DNA of 64,000 nt from Pseudomonas fluvialis (GTDB taxonomy: Bacteria; Pseudomonadota; Gammaproteobacteria; Pseudomonadales; Pseudomonadaceae), in assembly GCF_002234375.1 (NCBI RefSeq), contig NZ_NMQV01000019.1, positions 30,523-94,522 of the forward strand, given 5' to 3'. Positions 10,206 to 20,456 of the stretch are shown here, piece after piece. The translations under genes and the position numbers were made by a program. Every line of letters begins with the position of its first letter. Position 1 is the stretch's first letter. The notes beneath the pieces are model-generated. The model was not told the DNA's origin. It did not search any database and saw only the letters and a list, made by a program, of their open reading frames with translations.

Positions 10206-11017
10206 GGCGCAGCCCAGCCAGCCAACCAGAGCAACAAGGCAAACAAAGGCACCGCCGCGGTCAGGCTATCGATACGGTCCAGCACGCCGCCATGCCCAGG
10301 TAGCAAGTTACTGCTGTCCTTGATACCGGCCTGCCGCTTGAACATGCTCTCGTTGAGATCACCAATGATGGAAAACGCCACGATCAGCGCAGCCCCCAGC
10401 ATGGCCTGCAGACTGGCAGCCCATGGCCAGCCCTGATAGAGCGCGAAGCCCAGGGTCAGCAACAGGCTGGTGCACAGCCCGCCAATGGCCCCTTCCCAGC
10501 TCTTGCCAGGACTGACCCGCGGCGCCAGCTTGCGCTTACCGAAGGTCTTGCCGGCAAAATAGGCACCAATATCTGCCCCCCACACCAGCAACATGACGGC
10601 GAGAATCAGCGCATTACCTTGCGGCCACTGCTTGAGCAGCACCAGCCCTTGCCAGGCCGGCAGCAGGATCAGCAGGCCCATCAGGCACTTGCCGGGGCGC
10701 CCAGCCCACAAACGCTGGCTGCGCGGATAGCCCAGCACCAGCACAGTCGCCCACAGCCACCAGGCCAGGGCCAGCCACAACACCCAGGGCGCCAGGCTGG
10801 GCAGCTGATAGAGCCCCAACAGCCAGGCGGCCACCAGCGCACTGTAGGCCAGTCGCGCCGGCTGTCCCTGCAGCCCAGCCAGACGCGCCCACTCCCAGCC
10901 ACCCAGGCAAACCACCAGACCAATGAACAGGGCAAAAGCCGCCCCGTGCAGATAGAAAAAACCAGCCAGCGCCAGCGGCAACAGCCACAGCGCGGTGAGC
11001 ACACGTTGCTTGAGCAT
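10202..11017 (-). CDS. cdsA: Phosphatidate cytidylyltransferase (CDP-diglyceride synthase)
   Basis: A 271-residue polytopic inner-membrane enzyme that converts phosphatidic acid and CTP to CDP-diacylglycerol, the precursor of all phospholipids. About eight hydrophobic segments are visible. The CDP-diglyceride synthase signature is near the C-terminus: [20 protein letters not shown] followed by GVLDRIDS. It shares its boundary base with the uppS stop and overlaps dxr by four bases, so it is translationally coupled on both sides. Confidence 0.97.
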   Translation of the reverse strand: MLKQRVLTALWLLPLALAGFFYLHGAAFALFIGLVVCLGGWEWARLAGLQGQPARLAYSALVAAWLLGLYQLPSLAPWVLWLALAWWLWATVLVLGYPRSQRLWAGRPGKCLMGLLILLPAWQGLVLLKQWPQGNALILAVMLLVWGADIGAYFAGKTFGKRKLAPRVSPGKSWEGAIGGLCTSLLLTLGFALYQGWPWAASLQAMLGAALIVAFSIIGDLNESMFKRQAGIKDSSNLLPGHGGVLDRIDSLTAAVPLFALLLWLAGWAAP

Positions 11018-11760
11018 CAGGAGCGCGCCTCGGCCTCGACCTGCTCGCTGGTCTTGCCAAAGCGCCGCTGGCGACCGGCAAAGTCCTCCAGCGCCTCACG
11101 CATGGCAGCCTGCTTGAAGTCGGGCCAGTAAAGATCGGAAAAATACAGTTCGCTGTAAGCCAACTGCCAAAGCAGGAAGTTGCTGATGCGCCGTTCGCCA
11201 CCGGTACGGATGCACAGATCGGGCAGCGGCAAGTCTGCCGTAGCCAGACAGCCTTGCAGCAGCGAGGGACTGATATCTTCCGGCCGCAGGTGACCGGCTT
11301 GCACCTCGCGGGCCAGGCGCTGTGCAGCCTGGGTAATATCCCACTGCCCCCCATAGTTGGCGGCGATCTGCAGGGTAAAACGCGTATGCCGGGCAGTACG
11401 CTGCTCGGCTTCGCGCATGGCCGCCTGCAACTCGGGATGGAAACGTGAACGATCGCCCATGATGCGCAGGCGAATCGCATGCTCGTCGAGCTTCTTCACC
11501 TCACGCCGTAACGCCCCGAGGAAAAGCTCCATCAGGGCGCTGACCTCATCCGCCGGGCGCTGCCAGTTCTCACTGGAAAAGGCAAAGAGCGTCAGCACCT
11601 CGACGCCGGCATCGGCACACACCTCGATGACCGCACGCACGGCATCGACGCCGGCCTTGTGCCCAGCCACACCGGGCAGCAGGCGCTTCTTGGCCCAGCG
11701 GTTGTTGCCATCCATGATGATGGCAACATGCCGCGGCACAGCGGGATTGGTCTTATCCAT
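11017..11760 (-). CDS. uppS: Undecaprenyl diphosphate synthase
   Basis: A 247-residue cis-prenyltransferase making the C55 carrier lipid precursor for peptidoglycan and O-antigen. HVAIIMDGNNRWAKK holds the catalytic Asp, and IRTGGERRISNFLLWQLAY holds the diphosphate-binding arginines. I chose ATG (MDKTNPAVPRH) over an in-frame TTG six codons earlier because the latter lies inside the frr stop. A GAGGG sits about 11 bases upstream, slightly far. Gene order frr-uppS-cdsA is standard. Confidence 0.95.
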   Translation of the reverse strand: MDKTNPAVPRHVAIIMDGNNRWAKKRLLPGVAGHKAGVDAVRAVIEVCADAGVEVLTLFAFSSENWQRPADEVSALMELFLGALRREVKKLDEHAIRLRIMGDRSRFHPELQAAMREAEQRTARHTRFTLQIAANYGGQWDITQAAQRLAREVQAGHLRPEDISPSLLQGCLATADLPLPDLCIRTGGERRISNFLLWQLAYSELYFSDLYWPDFKQAAMREALEDFAGRQRRFGKTSEQVEAEARS

Positions 11761-11774
11761 GACGAGGCCGGCCC

Positions 11775-12332
11775 TCAAACGGCCATCAAATCCTTTTCCT
11801 TGCCTTCCAGGGCTTTTTCCACTTCAGCGACGAACTTGTCAGTCAGCTTCTGTACCTCATCAGCGGCACGACGCTCCTCGTCTTCGCTGATTTCCTTTTC
11901 CTTGACCAGATCCTTGAGCTGAGCCAACGCATCACGGCGAATATTACGCACCGCCACGCGGGCATTCTCGGCTTCCTGGCGCGCCTGCTTGGTATAGCCC
12001 TTGCGGGTTTCTTCGGTCAGCGCCGGCATCGGCACCCGGATGGTGGTACCGGCCGTGGCCGGATTGAGGCCCAGGTCGGAGGTCATGATGGCCTTCTCGA
12101 CCGCCTGGATCATGCTCTTGTCGAACACGGTCAACGCCAGGGTACGGGAATCTTCGACCGTCACGTTGGCCACCTGGCGCAGCGGGGTATCGCTGCCGTA
12201 ATAGGACACCATGATGCTGTCGAGGATGGCCGGGCTCGCACGCCCGGTACGAATCTTGGCGAACGCGTGCTCCAGCGATTCGACACTTTTCTGCATGCGC
12301 ACCTGCGCGTCCTTCTTGATCTCATTGATCAT
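11775..12332 (-). CDS. frr: Ribosome recycling factor
   Basis: A 185-residue protein, the standard length for RRF, which splits post-termination ribosomes with EF-G. The start [20 protein letters not shown], the LRTGRASP-like segment [13 protein letters not shown] and the [20 protein letters not shown] helix are family hallmarks. Its ATG overlaps the pyrH stop by four bases. It belongs to the rpsB-tsf-pyrH-frr translation block. Confidence 0.97.
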   Translation of the reverse strand: MINEIKKDAQVRMQKSVESLEHAFAKIRTGRASPAILDSIMVSYYGSDTPLRQVANVTVEDSRTLALTVFDKSMIQAVEKAIMTSDLGLNPATAGTTIRVPMPALTEETRKGYTKQARQEAENARVAVRNIRRDALAQLKDLVKEKEISEDEERRAADEVQKLTDKFVAEVEKALEGKEKDLMAV

Positions 12333-13072
12333 GCTTCGCTCTCCTCGACCAGCGTACCTTCGGCACCCCCTACCACGACATTGAGCAGGGCACCCGGCTT
12401 GTTCATGTTGAATACCCGCAGCGGCATCTTGTGGTCACGCACCAAACAAATGGCGGTAAGGTCCATGACACCCAGCTTGCGGTCCAGCACCTCATCGTAG
12501 GTGAGGCGATCAAATTTCTCGGCATTCGGATCCTTGAACGGATCGGCAGTGTACACGCCATCCACCTTGGTCGCCTTGAGTACCAGGTCGGCATCAATCT
12601 CGATACCGCGCAGGCAGGCCGCCGAGTCAGTAGTAAAGAACGGATTGCCAGTGCCGGCAGCGAAGATAACCACTTCACCGGCATTCAGATGGCGCACGGC
12701 CTTGCGCCGGTCATAGTGATCGGTCACGCCCACCATGGAAATGGCCGACATCACCAGCGCCGGGATGTTCGAGCGCTCCAGCGCGTCACGCATGGCCAAC
12801 GCATTCATCACCGTGGCCAGCATGCCCATATGGTCGCCAGTCACCCGATCCATACCGGCTGCCGACAACGCGGCACCACGGAACAGGTTACCGCCACCAA
12901 TCACCAGACCAACCTGTACGCCAATGCCCACCAACTGGCCGATCTCCAGCGCCATACGGTCGAGCACCTTGGGATCGATGCCAAACTCCTCAGAGCCCAT
13001 CAGGGCCTCGCCGCTGAGTTTGAGCAGAATGCGTTTATAGCGAGCTTGACGAATGTTCGGCTGCTGAGCCAT
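12329..13072 (-). CDS. pyrH: Uridylate kinase
   Basis: A 247-residue amino-acid-kinase-fold enzyme that phosphorylates UMP to UDP, feeding pyrimidine and UDP-sugar synthesis. [15 protein letters not shown] is the ATP-binding N-terminus, and [12 protein letters not shown] and [13 protein letters not shown] are catalytic-loop segments. Start chosen at MAQQPNIRQ because AGGAGAG lies eight bases upstream; an upstream in-frame extension lacks a ribosome-binding site. It overlaps frr by four bases and follows tsf after 191 bases. Confidence 0.96.
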   Translation of the reverse strand: MAQQPNIRQARYKRILLKLSGEALMGSEEFGIDPKVLDRMALEIGQLVGIGVQVGLVIGGGNLFRGAALSAAGMDRVTGDHMGMLATVMNALAMRDALERSNIPALVMSAISMVGVTDHYDRRKAVRHLNAGEVVIFAAGTGNPFFTTDSAACLRGIEIDADLVLKATKVDGVYTADPFKDPNAEKFDRLTYDEVLDRKLGVMDLTAICLVRDHKMPLRVFNMNKPGALLNVVVGGAEGTLVEESEA

Positions 13073-13210
13073 GACGTTTTCTCTCCTGCGGCGTTGAATA
13101 ATCATGCGCCAGGCGCATGCGATCAGGGCACCTCAAGGGTGCACGCGCCCAGGTCACCCGCCGAGCGGGGCCGTCGCGCCGAGCCTCCCCAGGTGGCCCG
13201 CCATTTTGAC

Positions 13211-13244
13211 GAAGAGGCCGCACGCGTGAGCGGGCAGCCTCTTC
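13211..13244 (-). terminator. Hairpin after tsf
   Basis: GAAGAGGC (13211-13218) pairs with GCCTCTTC (13237-13244), and CCGC/GCGG adds inner pairing. It lies 20-53 bases after the tsf stop on the minus strand. No long T run follows on the minus strand, so termination would be partial at best, letting some transcription continue into pyrH. Confidence 0.45.
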
Positions 13245-13263
13245 AGGGGTCAGGCAAACAGCC

Positions 13264-14127
13264 TTATTGCTTGGCAGCAGCGACCTGGGCAGCCACTTCG
13301 GCAGCGAAGTCGGACTCGGCCTTTTCGATGCCCTCGCCCACTTCGAAGCGGATGAAGGAAACGATCTCGGCACCGGCTTTCTTGGCCAGTTCACCGACCT
13401 TGACTTCCGGATCCATGACGAAGGCCTGCTCGGTCAGGCTGGCTTCGGCGAGGAACTTGGCGATACGACCCTTGACCATGTTCTCGACGATGTTTTCCGG
13501 CTTGCCGGCGATCTTGTCGGCGTTCAGCTGCAGGAAGATTTCCTTTTCCTTGGCGATCAGCTCTTCGGAAACGTCAGCCGGGCTCAGTACGGCCGGGTTG
13601 CTGGCAGCTACGTGCATGGCGATGTGCTTGGCCAGCTCTTCGTTACCACCCTTGAGCTGAACCAGAACACCGATGCGGTGGCCGTGCAGGTAAGAGCCAA
13701 CGGTCTCGCCTTCAACGGTCGCCAGGCGACGGATGTTCACGTTTTCACCGCACTTGGCGACCAGCGCCTCGCGGGCAGATTCGCGGGAAGCGATCAGCGG
13801 AGCCGCTTCAGTCAGTTTCTGGGCAAAGGCTTCGTCCAGGCTCTCCTTGACGAAAGCCTTGAAGTCATCCTGCAGGGCCAGGAAGTCGGTCTGCGAGTTG
13901 ACTTCGATGATCATGCCGCGGCCACCCTCGACACGCACGGCAATCGAACCTTCGGCAGCAATGTTGCCAGCCTTCTTGGCGGCCTTGATGGCACCGGAGG
14001 CGCGCATGTCGTCGATGGCTTTTTCGATGTCGCCACCGGCGGCAACCAGGGCCTTCTTGCATTCCATCATGCCTTGGCCGGTACGCTCGCGCAGTTCTTT
14101 AACCAGGGCTGCAGTGATTTCTGCCAT
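13264..14127 (-). CDS. tsf: Translation elongation factor Ts
   Basis: A 287-residue guanine-nucleotide exchange factor for EF-Tu. The UBA-like N-terminus contains [20 protein letters not shown], the signature that contacts EF-Tu, and [12 protein letters not shown] is the conserved core motif. It follows rpsB after 130 bases that include a terminator-like hairpin. Gene and length are ordinary for the genus. Confidence 0.98.
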   Translation of the reverse strand: MAEITAALVKELRERTGQGMMECKKALVAAGGDIEKAIDDMRASGAIKAAKKAGNIAAEGSIAVRVEGGRGMIIEVNSQTDFLALQDDFKAFVKESLDEAFAQKLTEAAPLIASRESAREALVAKCGENVNIRRLATVEGETVGSYLHGHRIGVLVQLKGGNEELAKHIAMHVAASNPAVLSPADVSEELIAKEKEIFLQLNADKIAGKPENIVENMVKGRIAKFLAEASLTEQAFVMDPEVKVGELAKKAGAEIVSFIRFEVGEGIEKAESDFAAEVAAQVAAAKQ

Positions 14128-14202
14128 GTCACAATCCTCTTGAAGTGGTATTCAACCATTCATCCGACCTGCACAAACACAGACCGGCAATTCGAAGTTG
14201 GC

Positions 14203-14224
14203 AAAAAGGGGGCCTAGCCCCCTT
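14203..14224 (-). terminator. Terminator-like hairpin between rpsB and tsf
   Basis: On the minus strand AAGGGGGC, loop TAG, GCCCCCTT then TTT forms an 8-bp stem with a five-T run, the layout of an intrinsic terminator. It lies 34 bases after the rpsB stop and 76 bases before the tsf start. Since tsf has no other obvious strong promoter, it probably acts as a partial terminator that sets the S2 to EF-Ts ratio, as known for rpsB-tsf in E. coli. Confidence 0.7.
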
Positions 14225-14257
14225 CTTGCGGATCGGGTTGCGTCAGACGCTCCGAAC

Positions 14258-14998
14258 TTAGCCTTCAGCGGCCTCGGAAGCAGCTTCCTCGACGAACTCG
14301 TCAGCGCTCACGGCAGCGTTGCCACGGCCACGGATGACGGCATCGGCCATGGAAGCCAGGTACAGCTGAACGGCGCGGATGGCGTCGTCGTTACCCGGGA
14401 TGATGTAGTCAACGCCTTCCGGGCTGCTGTTGGTATCAACCACGCCAATTACCGGGATACCCAGCTTGTTGGCTTCGGTGATGGCGATGCGCTCGTGGTC
14501 AACGTCGATCACGAACAGTGCGTCCGGCAGGCCGCCCATGTCCTTGATACCACCCAGGCTGCGATCCAGTTTCTCCAGATCACGGGTACGCATCAGCGCT
14601 TCTTTCTTGGTCAGCTTGGCAAAGGTGCCGTCCTGGGACTGGGTTTCCAGATCACGCAGGCGCTTGATCGAAGCACGGATGGTTTTGTAGTTGGTCAGCA
14701 TGCCGCCCAACCAGCGATGATCAACGTAGGGCATGCCGCAACGGCTGGCTTCTTCGCGAACGATCTTGCTGGCCGAACGCTTGGTGCCGACGAACAGAAT
14801 CTTGTTCTTGCCAGCAGCCAGCTTTTCAACGAAAGCCAGGGCTTCGTTGAACATCGGCAGGGTTTTTTCCAGGTTTACGATGTGGATCTTGTTGCGCGAG
14901 CCGAAAATGAACTTGCCCATTTTCGGGTTCCAGTAACGGGTCTGGTGGCCGAAGTGCACACCGGCCTTCAGCATGTCGCGCATGGTGACTTGAGTCAT
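14258..14998 (-). CDS. rpsB: 30S ribosomal protein S2
   Basis: A 246-residue S2 protein. [40 protein letters not shown] and the RWLGGMLTN segment identify it clearly, with an acidic alanine-rich tail. Start chosen at this ATG because GAGGAA lies five bases upstream; an upstream in-frame extension of 52 codons is leader sequence. First gene of the minus-strand cluster, divergent from map. Confidence 0.98.
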   Translation of the reverse strand: MTQVTMRDMLKAGVHFGHQTRYWNPKMGKFIFGSRNKIHIVNLEKTLPMFNEALAFVEKLAAGKNKILFVGTKRSASKIVREEASRCGMPYVDHRWLGGMLTNYKTIRASIKRLRDLETQSQDGTFAKLTKKEALMRTRDLEKLDRSLGGIKDMGGLPDALFVIDVDHERIAITEANKLGIPVIGVVDTNSSPEGVDYIIPGNDDAIRAVQLYLASMADAVIRGRGNAAVSADEFVEEAASEAAEG

Positions 14999-15137
14999 TG
15001 CTATTCCTCGAAAGAAACGGGTTAGGCCTCCACGCACCCCAGCTGCCAACCCTTGCGGGCACCCAGGCGACCGTGTCGATGCGTGTGCGGAGTTAAGGCT
15101 TTCCAGGCATGTCGCCCGCAAAGCGGTGCGTTTTATA
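14999..15137 (-). promoter_or_regulatory. Probable rpsB promoter and long mRNA leader
   Basis: A TATAAA -10 hexamer reads on the minus strand at 15137-15132, followed by the GC-rich discriminator ACGCACCGC typical of stringently controlled ribosomal promoters. No good -35 was found. The resulting leader would be about 125 nt and is GC-rich and foldable. In gammaproteobacteria the rpsB leader binds S2 for feedback control; whether this one does so is inferred, not shown. Confidence 0.45.
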
Positions 15138-15263
15138 CCACAGAACACCGCCACACGCTACACGCCGCAATGCAAGAGCCCAAGCGTGCAGCTGCACTTT
15201 GGGGCTTACGAGCTGTAGCTGTTAATATACGCGCCTTTCTGTTTAGCCCCCCCGAGAGCTGCT

Positions 15264-16046
15264 ATGACCGTCACCCTCAAGTCCCCCGCTGAAATCGAGA
15301 AAATGCGCGTGGCCGGCCGCCTGGCCGCCGAAGTGCTGGAGATGATCGGCGAACACGTCAAGCCCGGGGTCACCACCGAGGAACTGGATCGCCTGTGCCA
15401 CGACTATATTGTCAACGTACAGCAAGCCATCCCCGCCCCTCTCAACTACAAGGGCTTCCCCAAGTCCATCTGCACGTCGATCAACCATGTGGTCTGCCAT
15501 GGCATCCCCAACGACAAGCCACTCAAGGAAGGTGACATCGTCAATATCGATATCACCGTGATCAAGGATGGCTACCACGGCGACACCAGCAAGATGTTCC
15601 TGGTTGGCAAAGTGCCGGAATGGGCGGAAAAGCTCTGCCGGATTACCCAGGAATGCCTGTACAAGGGCATCGAACTGGTGCGTCCCGGCACCCGACTGGG
15701 TGACATCGGCGAAGTGATCCAGAAACACGCGGAGAAACACGGCTACTCCGTAGTCCGCGAATACTGCGGCCACGGTATCGGCGCCGTGTTCCACGAAGAA
15801 CCGCAAGTACTGCACTACGGCAAGGCCGGCACCGGCCTGGAACTCAAGGAAGGCATGACCTTCACCATCGAACCGATGATCAATCAGGGGCGCGCGGAAA
15901 CCCGCCTGCTGGGCGATGGCTGGACGGCCATTACCAAGGATCGCAAGCTCTCCGCGCAATGGGAGCACACCGTACTGGTCACCGCCGACGGCTACGAAAT
16001 CTTCACCCTGCGCAGCGACGACACCCTGCCGCGCCGCGCGCCCTAA
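15264..16046 (+). CDS. map: Methionine aminopeptidase, type I
   Basis: A 260-residue cobalt/manganese/iron-dependent peptidase that removes the N-terminal Met from new proteins. The metal-ligand regions are visible: [44 protein letters not shown] and [11 protein letters not shown]. It is divergent from rpsB, as in many gammaproteobacteria, pairing nascent-chain processing with the ribosome. It is followed by glnD after 20 bases. Confidence 0.97.
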   Translation: MTVTLKSPAEIEKMRVAGRLAAEVLEMIGEHVKPGVTTEELDRLCHDYIVNVQQAIPAPLNYKGFPKSICTSINHVVCHGIPNDKPLKEGDIVNIDITVIKDGYHGDTSKMFLVGKVPEWAEKLCRITQECLYKGIELVRPGTRLGDIGEVIQKHAEKHGYSVVREYCGHGIGAVFHEEPQVLHYGKAGTGLELKEGMTFTIEPMINQGRAETRLLGDGWTAITKDRKLSAQWEHTVLVTADGYEIFTLRSDDTLPRRAP

Positions 16047-16066
16047 GCCCATCCCGAGGAAGTCGC

Positions 16067-18766
16067 ATGCCGCACACCGATCCGGAGCTGTTCGACCCCA
16101 GCCAGTTTCAGGCAGAGCTCGCGCTCAAGAGCAGCCCGATTGCGGCCTTCAAGAAAGCCATCCAGCAGGCACGCAGCGTGCTGGACCAGCGCTTCTGCAG
16201 CCAGCGCGACATTCGCCGGCTGATCCATGAGCGTGCCTGGTTCGTCGACCAGCTGCTTGCCGCCGCCTGGCAACGCTTTGCCTGGGGCGAGGCCGACGAC
16301 ATTGCCCTGCTGGCGGTCGGCGGCTACGGACGCGGCGAGCTGCACCCCTACTCGGATATCGACCTGCTGATCCTCCTGGAACGGGCCAACCACGAGCAGC
16401 ATCGCGAGAGCATCGAAGGCTTCCTCACCCTGCTCTGGGATATCGGCCTGGAAGTCGGACAAAGCGTGCGTAGCGTTGCCGAGTGCGCCGAAGAGGCACG
16501 GGCTGACCTGACGGTGATCACCAACCTGATGGAAAGCCGCACCATTGCCGGCCCCGAACACCTGCGCCAGCGCATGCAGGACGCTACTTCAGCGGAGCAG
16601 ATGTGGCCCAGCCGGGCCTTCTTTCTTGGCAAGCGCGAAGAACAGCGCGCCCGCCATCGCAAGTACAACGACACCGAGTACAACCTGGAGCCCAACGTCA
16701 AGGGCTCGCCAGGCGGGCTACGCGACATCCAGACCATCCTGTGGATCGCCCGCCGCCAGTTCGGCACCCTCAACCTGCAAGCCATGGCCGCCCAGGGATT
16801 CCTTATCGAGTCCGAGGCCAGCCTGCTGACCGCCTCCCAGGACCTGCTGTGGAAGGTGCGCTATGCCTTGCACATGCTCGCCGGCCGCGCCGAGGACCGC
16901 CTGCTGTTCGACTACCAGAATCGCATCGCCGAGCTGCTCGGCCTGCACGACCAGCCGGGCAAGCTGGCCGTCGAGCAAATGATGCAGAAGTACTACCGCG
17001 CCGTGATGGCGGTAGCCGAACTGAACGACCTGATCATGCAGCATTTTCAGGAAGTGATCCTCGATGCCGGACAAAGTCCCCTGGCACAACCGCTGAACAG
17101 TCGTTTCCTGGTGCGTGGGCGCTTCCTGGTCGCCGCACACCCCAAGGTGTTCCAGCGCACGCCCTTCGCCATTCTGGAAATCTTCGTACTGCTCGCACAA
17201 AACCCACACCTCAAGGGCGTGGAAGCCGGCACTATCCGCCTGCTGCGTGATGCCCGCCACCTGATCGACGAGGATTTCCGCCGCGACATCCGTAACACCA
17301 GCCTGTTCATCGAGCTGTTCAAGAGCCGCGAGGGCATCCACCGCAACCTGCGACGCATGAACCGCTACGGCATTCTTGGCCGCTACCTGCCGGAGTTCGG
17401 GCGAATTGTCGGACAGATGCAGCACGACCTGTTCCACATCTATACGGTGGATGCGCACACCCTCAACCTGATCAAGCACCTGCGCAAGTTCCGCTGGCCG
17501 GAAATGGCCGAGAAATTCCCGCTGGCCGCCGAGCTGATCGACACCCTGGCCAAGCCCGAACTGATCTACATCGCCGGGCTATACCACGACATCGGCAAGG
17601 GCCGTGGCGGCGACCATTCGGAACTCGGCGCGGTGGATGCCGAGGCATTCTGCCTGCGTCACCAGTTGCCGGCCTGGGACAGCCGCCTGGTGGTATGGCT
17701 GGTACGCAATCACCTGATCATGTCGACCACCGCGCAGCGCCAGGACATTTCCGACCCTCAGGTCATCTACGACTTTGCCCAGCGTGTCGGCGACCAGACC
17801 CGCCTGGACTACCTCTATGTACTGACCGTGGCGGATATCAACGCCACCAACCCGACCCTCTGGAACGCCTGGCGCGCCAGTCTGCTGCGCCAACTGTACA
17901 GTGCCACCAAGGCTACCCTGCGCCGCGGCCTGGAAAACCCGCTGGACCGCGAAGAGCAAATCCGCCAGACCCAGGACAGTGCACGCGAGCTATTGATTGC
18001 CGCCGAACAGGACGCTGACCAGGCCGAGCTGCTCTGGTCGCAGCTGGGCGATGACTATTTCCTGCGCCACAGCCCCGACGATGTGGCCTGGCACACCGCC
18101 GCCATTCTCCAGCACCCCCATGGCCAGGACCCGCTGGTGTTGATTCGCGGCAGCAGCCAGCAGGAACTCGGCGGCGCGACGCAGATCTTCATCTACGCAC
18201 CGGACCAGCACGACTTCTTCGCGGTCACCGTGGCGGCCATGAGTCAGCTCAACCTGGACATTCAGGACGCGCGCATCATCACCTCGACCAGTCAGTTCAC
18301 CCTCGACACCTACATGGTGCTGGATGCCGATGGCGGAGCGATTGGCGACAACCCGGCGCGTATCCGGGAAATTCGCGATGGTCTGGTCGCCGCGCTGAAG
18401 AACCCCGACGACTACCCAACCATCATTCAGCGCCGCGTACCGCGTCAGCTCAAGCACTTCGCCTTCGCCCCGCAGGTGACCATCCATAACGATGCACAGC
18501 GCCCGGTAACCGTTCTCGAGGTCATCGCCCCCGACCGCCCCGGATTGCTGGCCCGCCTGGGGCGCATCTTTCTCGACTTCGACCTGTCGCTGCAGAACGC
18601 CAAGATCGCCACGCTCGGCGAACGCGTGGAAGACGTGTTCTTCATTACCGATGCCGACAACCAGCCACTGGCCGACCCTGAATTGTGCAGCCGCCTGCAG
18701 CAGACCATCGTCGGCCAGTTGAGCGAAGCCCAGGGTGGCTGCGAGCCGCAACGTATCGAATTCTGA
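16067..18766 (+). CDS. glnD: Bifunctional PII uridylyltransferase/uridylyl-removing enzyme
   Basis: An 899-residue nitrogen sensor that adds or removes UMP on PII protein according to glutamine level. The nucleotidyltransferase motif [16 protein letters not shown] is at residues 85-100. The HD hydrolase motif [16 protein letters not shown] lies near residue 505. Two ACT domains (about residues 705-780 and 815-890) bind glutamine. Start set at MPHTDPELF, with CGAGGAAG upstream; a 36-codon upstream extension overlaps map and was rejected. Length matches other pseudomonads. Confidence 0.97.
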   Translation: MPHTDPELFDPSQFQAELALKSSPIAAFKKAIQQARSVLDQRFCSQRDIRRLIHERAWFVDQLLAAAWQRFAWGEADDIALLAVGGYGRGELHPYSDIDLLILLERANHEQHRESIEGFLTLLWDIGLEVGQSVRSVAECAEEARADLTVITNLMESRTIAGPEHLRQRMQDATSAEQMWPSRAFFLGKREEQRARHRKYNDTEYNLEPNVKGSPGGLRDIQTILWIARRQFGTLNLQAMAAQGFLIESEASLLTASQDLLWKVRYALHMLAGRAEDRLLFDYQNRIAELLGLHDQPGKLAVEQMMQKYYRAVMAVAELNDLIMQHFQEVILDAGQSPLAQPLNSRFLVRGRFLVAAHPKVFQRTPFAILEIFVLLAQNPHLKGVEAGTIRLLRDARHLIDEDFRRDIRNTSLFIELFKSREGIHRNLRRMNRYGILGRYLPEFGRIVGQMQHDLFHIYTVDAHTLNLIKHLRKFRWPEMAEKFPLAAELIDTLAKPELIYIAGLYHDIGKGRGGDHSELGAVDAEAFCLRHQLPAWDSRLVVWLVRNHLIMSTTAQRQDISDPQVIYDFAQRVGDQTRLDYLYVLTVADINATNPTLWNAWRASLLRQLYSATKATLRRGLENPLDREEQIRQTQDSARELLIAAEQDADQAELLWSQLGDDYFLRHSPDDVAWHTAAILQHPHGQDPLVLIRGSSQQELGGATQIFIYAPDQHDFFAVTVAAMSQLNLDIQDARIITSTSQFTLDTYMVLDADGGAIGDNPARIREIRDGLVAALKNPDDYPTIIQRRVPRQLKHFAFAPQVTIHNDAQRPVTVLEVIAPDRPGLLARLGRIFLDFDLSLQNAKIATLGERVEDVFFITDADNQPLADPELCSRLQQTIVGQLSEAQGGCEPQRIEF

Positions 18767-18820
18767 CCCGCGCGGCAGCCTGTGCTGCCACGCGCCGCCT
18801 TCTGTCCGGAGCCTTGCCCG

Positions 18821-20017
18821 ATGAACCCCGCACTGCAACAGCTACACCCCTACCCCTTCGAGAAGCTGCGCGCCCTGCTGGCCAATGTTCAACCCCCCGC
18901 TGAACTGCGGCCAATCGCCCTGTCGATTGGCGAGCCCAAGCACCCGGCACCGCCCTTCGTTGCCCAGGCCCTGGCCGACAACCTCGCGCAGCTTGCCGTG
19001 TACCCCACCACCCTGGGCCTGCCGGCCCTGCGCGAAGCCATCAGCGGCTGGTGCCAGCGGCGCTTTGCCGTGCCGGCTGGCTGGCTGGACAGTGCCCGCC
19101 ATGTGTTACCGGTCAACGGCACCCGCGAGGCGCTGTTCGCCTTTACCCAGGCAGTCATCGACCGCCAGCAGCCGGCGCTGGTGCTGTCACCCAACCCGTT
19201 CTACCAGATCTACGAAGGCGCCGCGCTGCTGGCCGGCGCTACGCCCTACTACCTGCCCTGCCTGGCCGAAAACGGCTTCAATCCGGACTATGCCGCGGTG
19301 CCGGCGGAGGTATGGCAACGCACGCAAATTCTTTTCCTCTGCTCGCCGGGCAACCCCACCGGCGCGCTGACGCCCATGAGCACGCTCAAGCAGCTGATTG
19401 CCCTGGCCGACCAGTACAACTTCATCATTGCCGCCGACGAGTGCTACAGCGAGCTGTACTTCGACGAAGGCAACCCGCCGCCCGGTCTGCTCAGCGCCTG
19501 CGTGGAACTGGGACGTAGCGACTTTGCCCGCTGCGTGGTGTTCCACAGCCTGTCCAAGCGCTCCAACCTGCCAGGGCTGCGCTCGGGCTTCGTGGCTGGC
19601 GATGCCGCCATCCTCAAGGACTTCCTGCTCTACCGCACCTATCACGGCTGTGCCATGCCGGTGCAGACGCAACTGGCCAGCATCGCCGCCTGGCATGACG
19701 AAGCGCACGTGCGCGCCAACCGCGAGCAATACCGTGCCAAGTTCACAGCCGTACTGGACATCCTGGCGCCGGTTCTGGATGTGCAGCGTCCCGATGGCAG
19801 CTTCTACCTGTGGGCCAATACCGGCATGGACGAGCAGCAATTCACCCGCGAGCTGTTCGCCACCCAGCATGTCACCGTGGTCCCCGGCTCATACCTGTCG
19901 CGCGAGGTGGAGGGCATCAACCCTGGGGCCGGGCGCATTCGCATGGCGCTGGTCGCACCGCTGGAGGAATGCATCGAAGCCGCCCAGCGCATTCGCAACT
20001 ACCTGGCCAGCCGCTGA
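18821..20017 (+). CDS. dapC: Succinyldiaminopimelate aminotransferase DapC
   Basis: A 398-residue fold-type I PLP aminotransferase. SLSKRSNLPGLRSGF contains the PLP lysine, and FLCSPGNPTGA, AADECYSELYF and the C-terminal GAGRIRMAL arginine segment are standard. Related aminotransferases have varied substrates, but the position after glnD and before dapD points to the succinyl-DAP step of lysine and peptidoglycan synthesis. GGAG precedes the ATG by about ten bases. Confidence 0.88.
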   Translation: MNPALQQLHPYPFEKLRALLANVQPPAELRPIALSIGEPKHPAPPFVAQALADNLAQLAVYPTTLGLPALREAISGWCQRRFAVPAGWLDSARHVLPVNGTREALFAFTQAVIDRQQPALVLSPNPFYQIYEGAALLAGATPYYLPCLAENGFNPDYAAVPAEVWQRTQILFLCSPGNPTGALTPMSTLKQLIALADQYNFIIAADECYSELYFDEGNPPPGLLSACVELGRSDFARCVVFHSLSKRSNLPGLRSGFVAGDAAILKDFLLYRTYHGCAMPVQTQLASIAAWHDEAHVRANREQYRAKFTAVLDILAPVLDVQRPDGSFYLWANTGMDEQQFTRELFATQHVTVVPGSYLSREVEGINPGAGRIRMALVAPLEECIEAAQRIRNYLASR

Positions 20018-20074
20018 GCTGGCCATTGCCTGTGGCATAATCGCCGCCCCATCCCGCGCCAGGATCTGCACGCC

Positions 20075-20422
20075 ATGACCCCGACCCTGTACGGCATCAA
20101 AGCCTGCGACACCATGAAGAAAGCCCGCCAATGGCTCGACGAGCAGGCGATCGGCTACCACTTCCACGACTACAAGGTCGCCGGCATCGACGCCCAGCAC
20201 CTGCAGCGCTGGTGCGAGGAACACGGCTGGGACAAGGTACTCAACCGTGCCGGCACGACCTTTCGCAAGCTCAGCGACGCCGACAAGGCCGATCTCGACC
20301 AGGCCAAGGCGATTGCCCTGATGCTCGCCCAGCCGTCCATGATCAAGCGCCCGGTACTCGACCTGGGCGAACGCAGCCTGCTGGGCTTCAAGCCCGAGCA
20401 CTACGCCAGCGCCTTTGCCTGA
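20075..20422 (+). CDS. ArsC-family (YffB/Spx-like) thioredoxin-fold protein
   Basis: A 115-residue ArsC/Spx-fold protein. The N-terminus TLYGIKACDTMKKARQWLDE has the family's single redox cysteine (Cys10) in the position of the arsenate reductase Cys, and RPVLDLGERSLLGF follows late. It is commonly annotated as ArsC family reductase or YffB; YffB-type proteins are suggested to use glutathione, but the substrate is unknown. Its place between dapC and dapD is conserved in related bacteria, without an explained link to lysine synthesis. Confidence 0.85.
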   Translation: MTPTLYGIKACDTMKKARQWLDEQAIGYHFHDYKVAGIDAQHLQRWCEEHGWDKVLNRAGTTFRKLSDADKADLDQAKAIALMLAQPSMIKRPVLDLGERSLLGFKPEHYASAFA

Positions 20423-20456
20423 ACCTTTTTCCCCCTTAGCTACAAGGACATTGCCC

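Noticed and set aside
20075..20422. Calling the ArsC-like protein an arsenate reductase
   Set aside because: No arsenic genes are nearby and the family here (YffB/Spx-like) has no proven arsenate activity.
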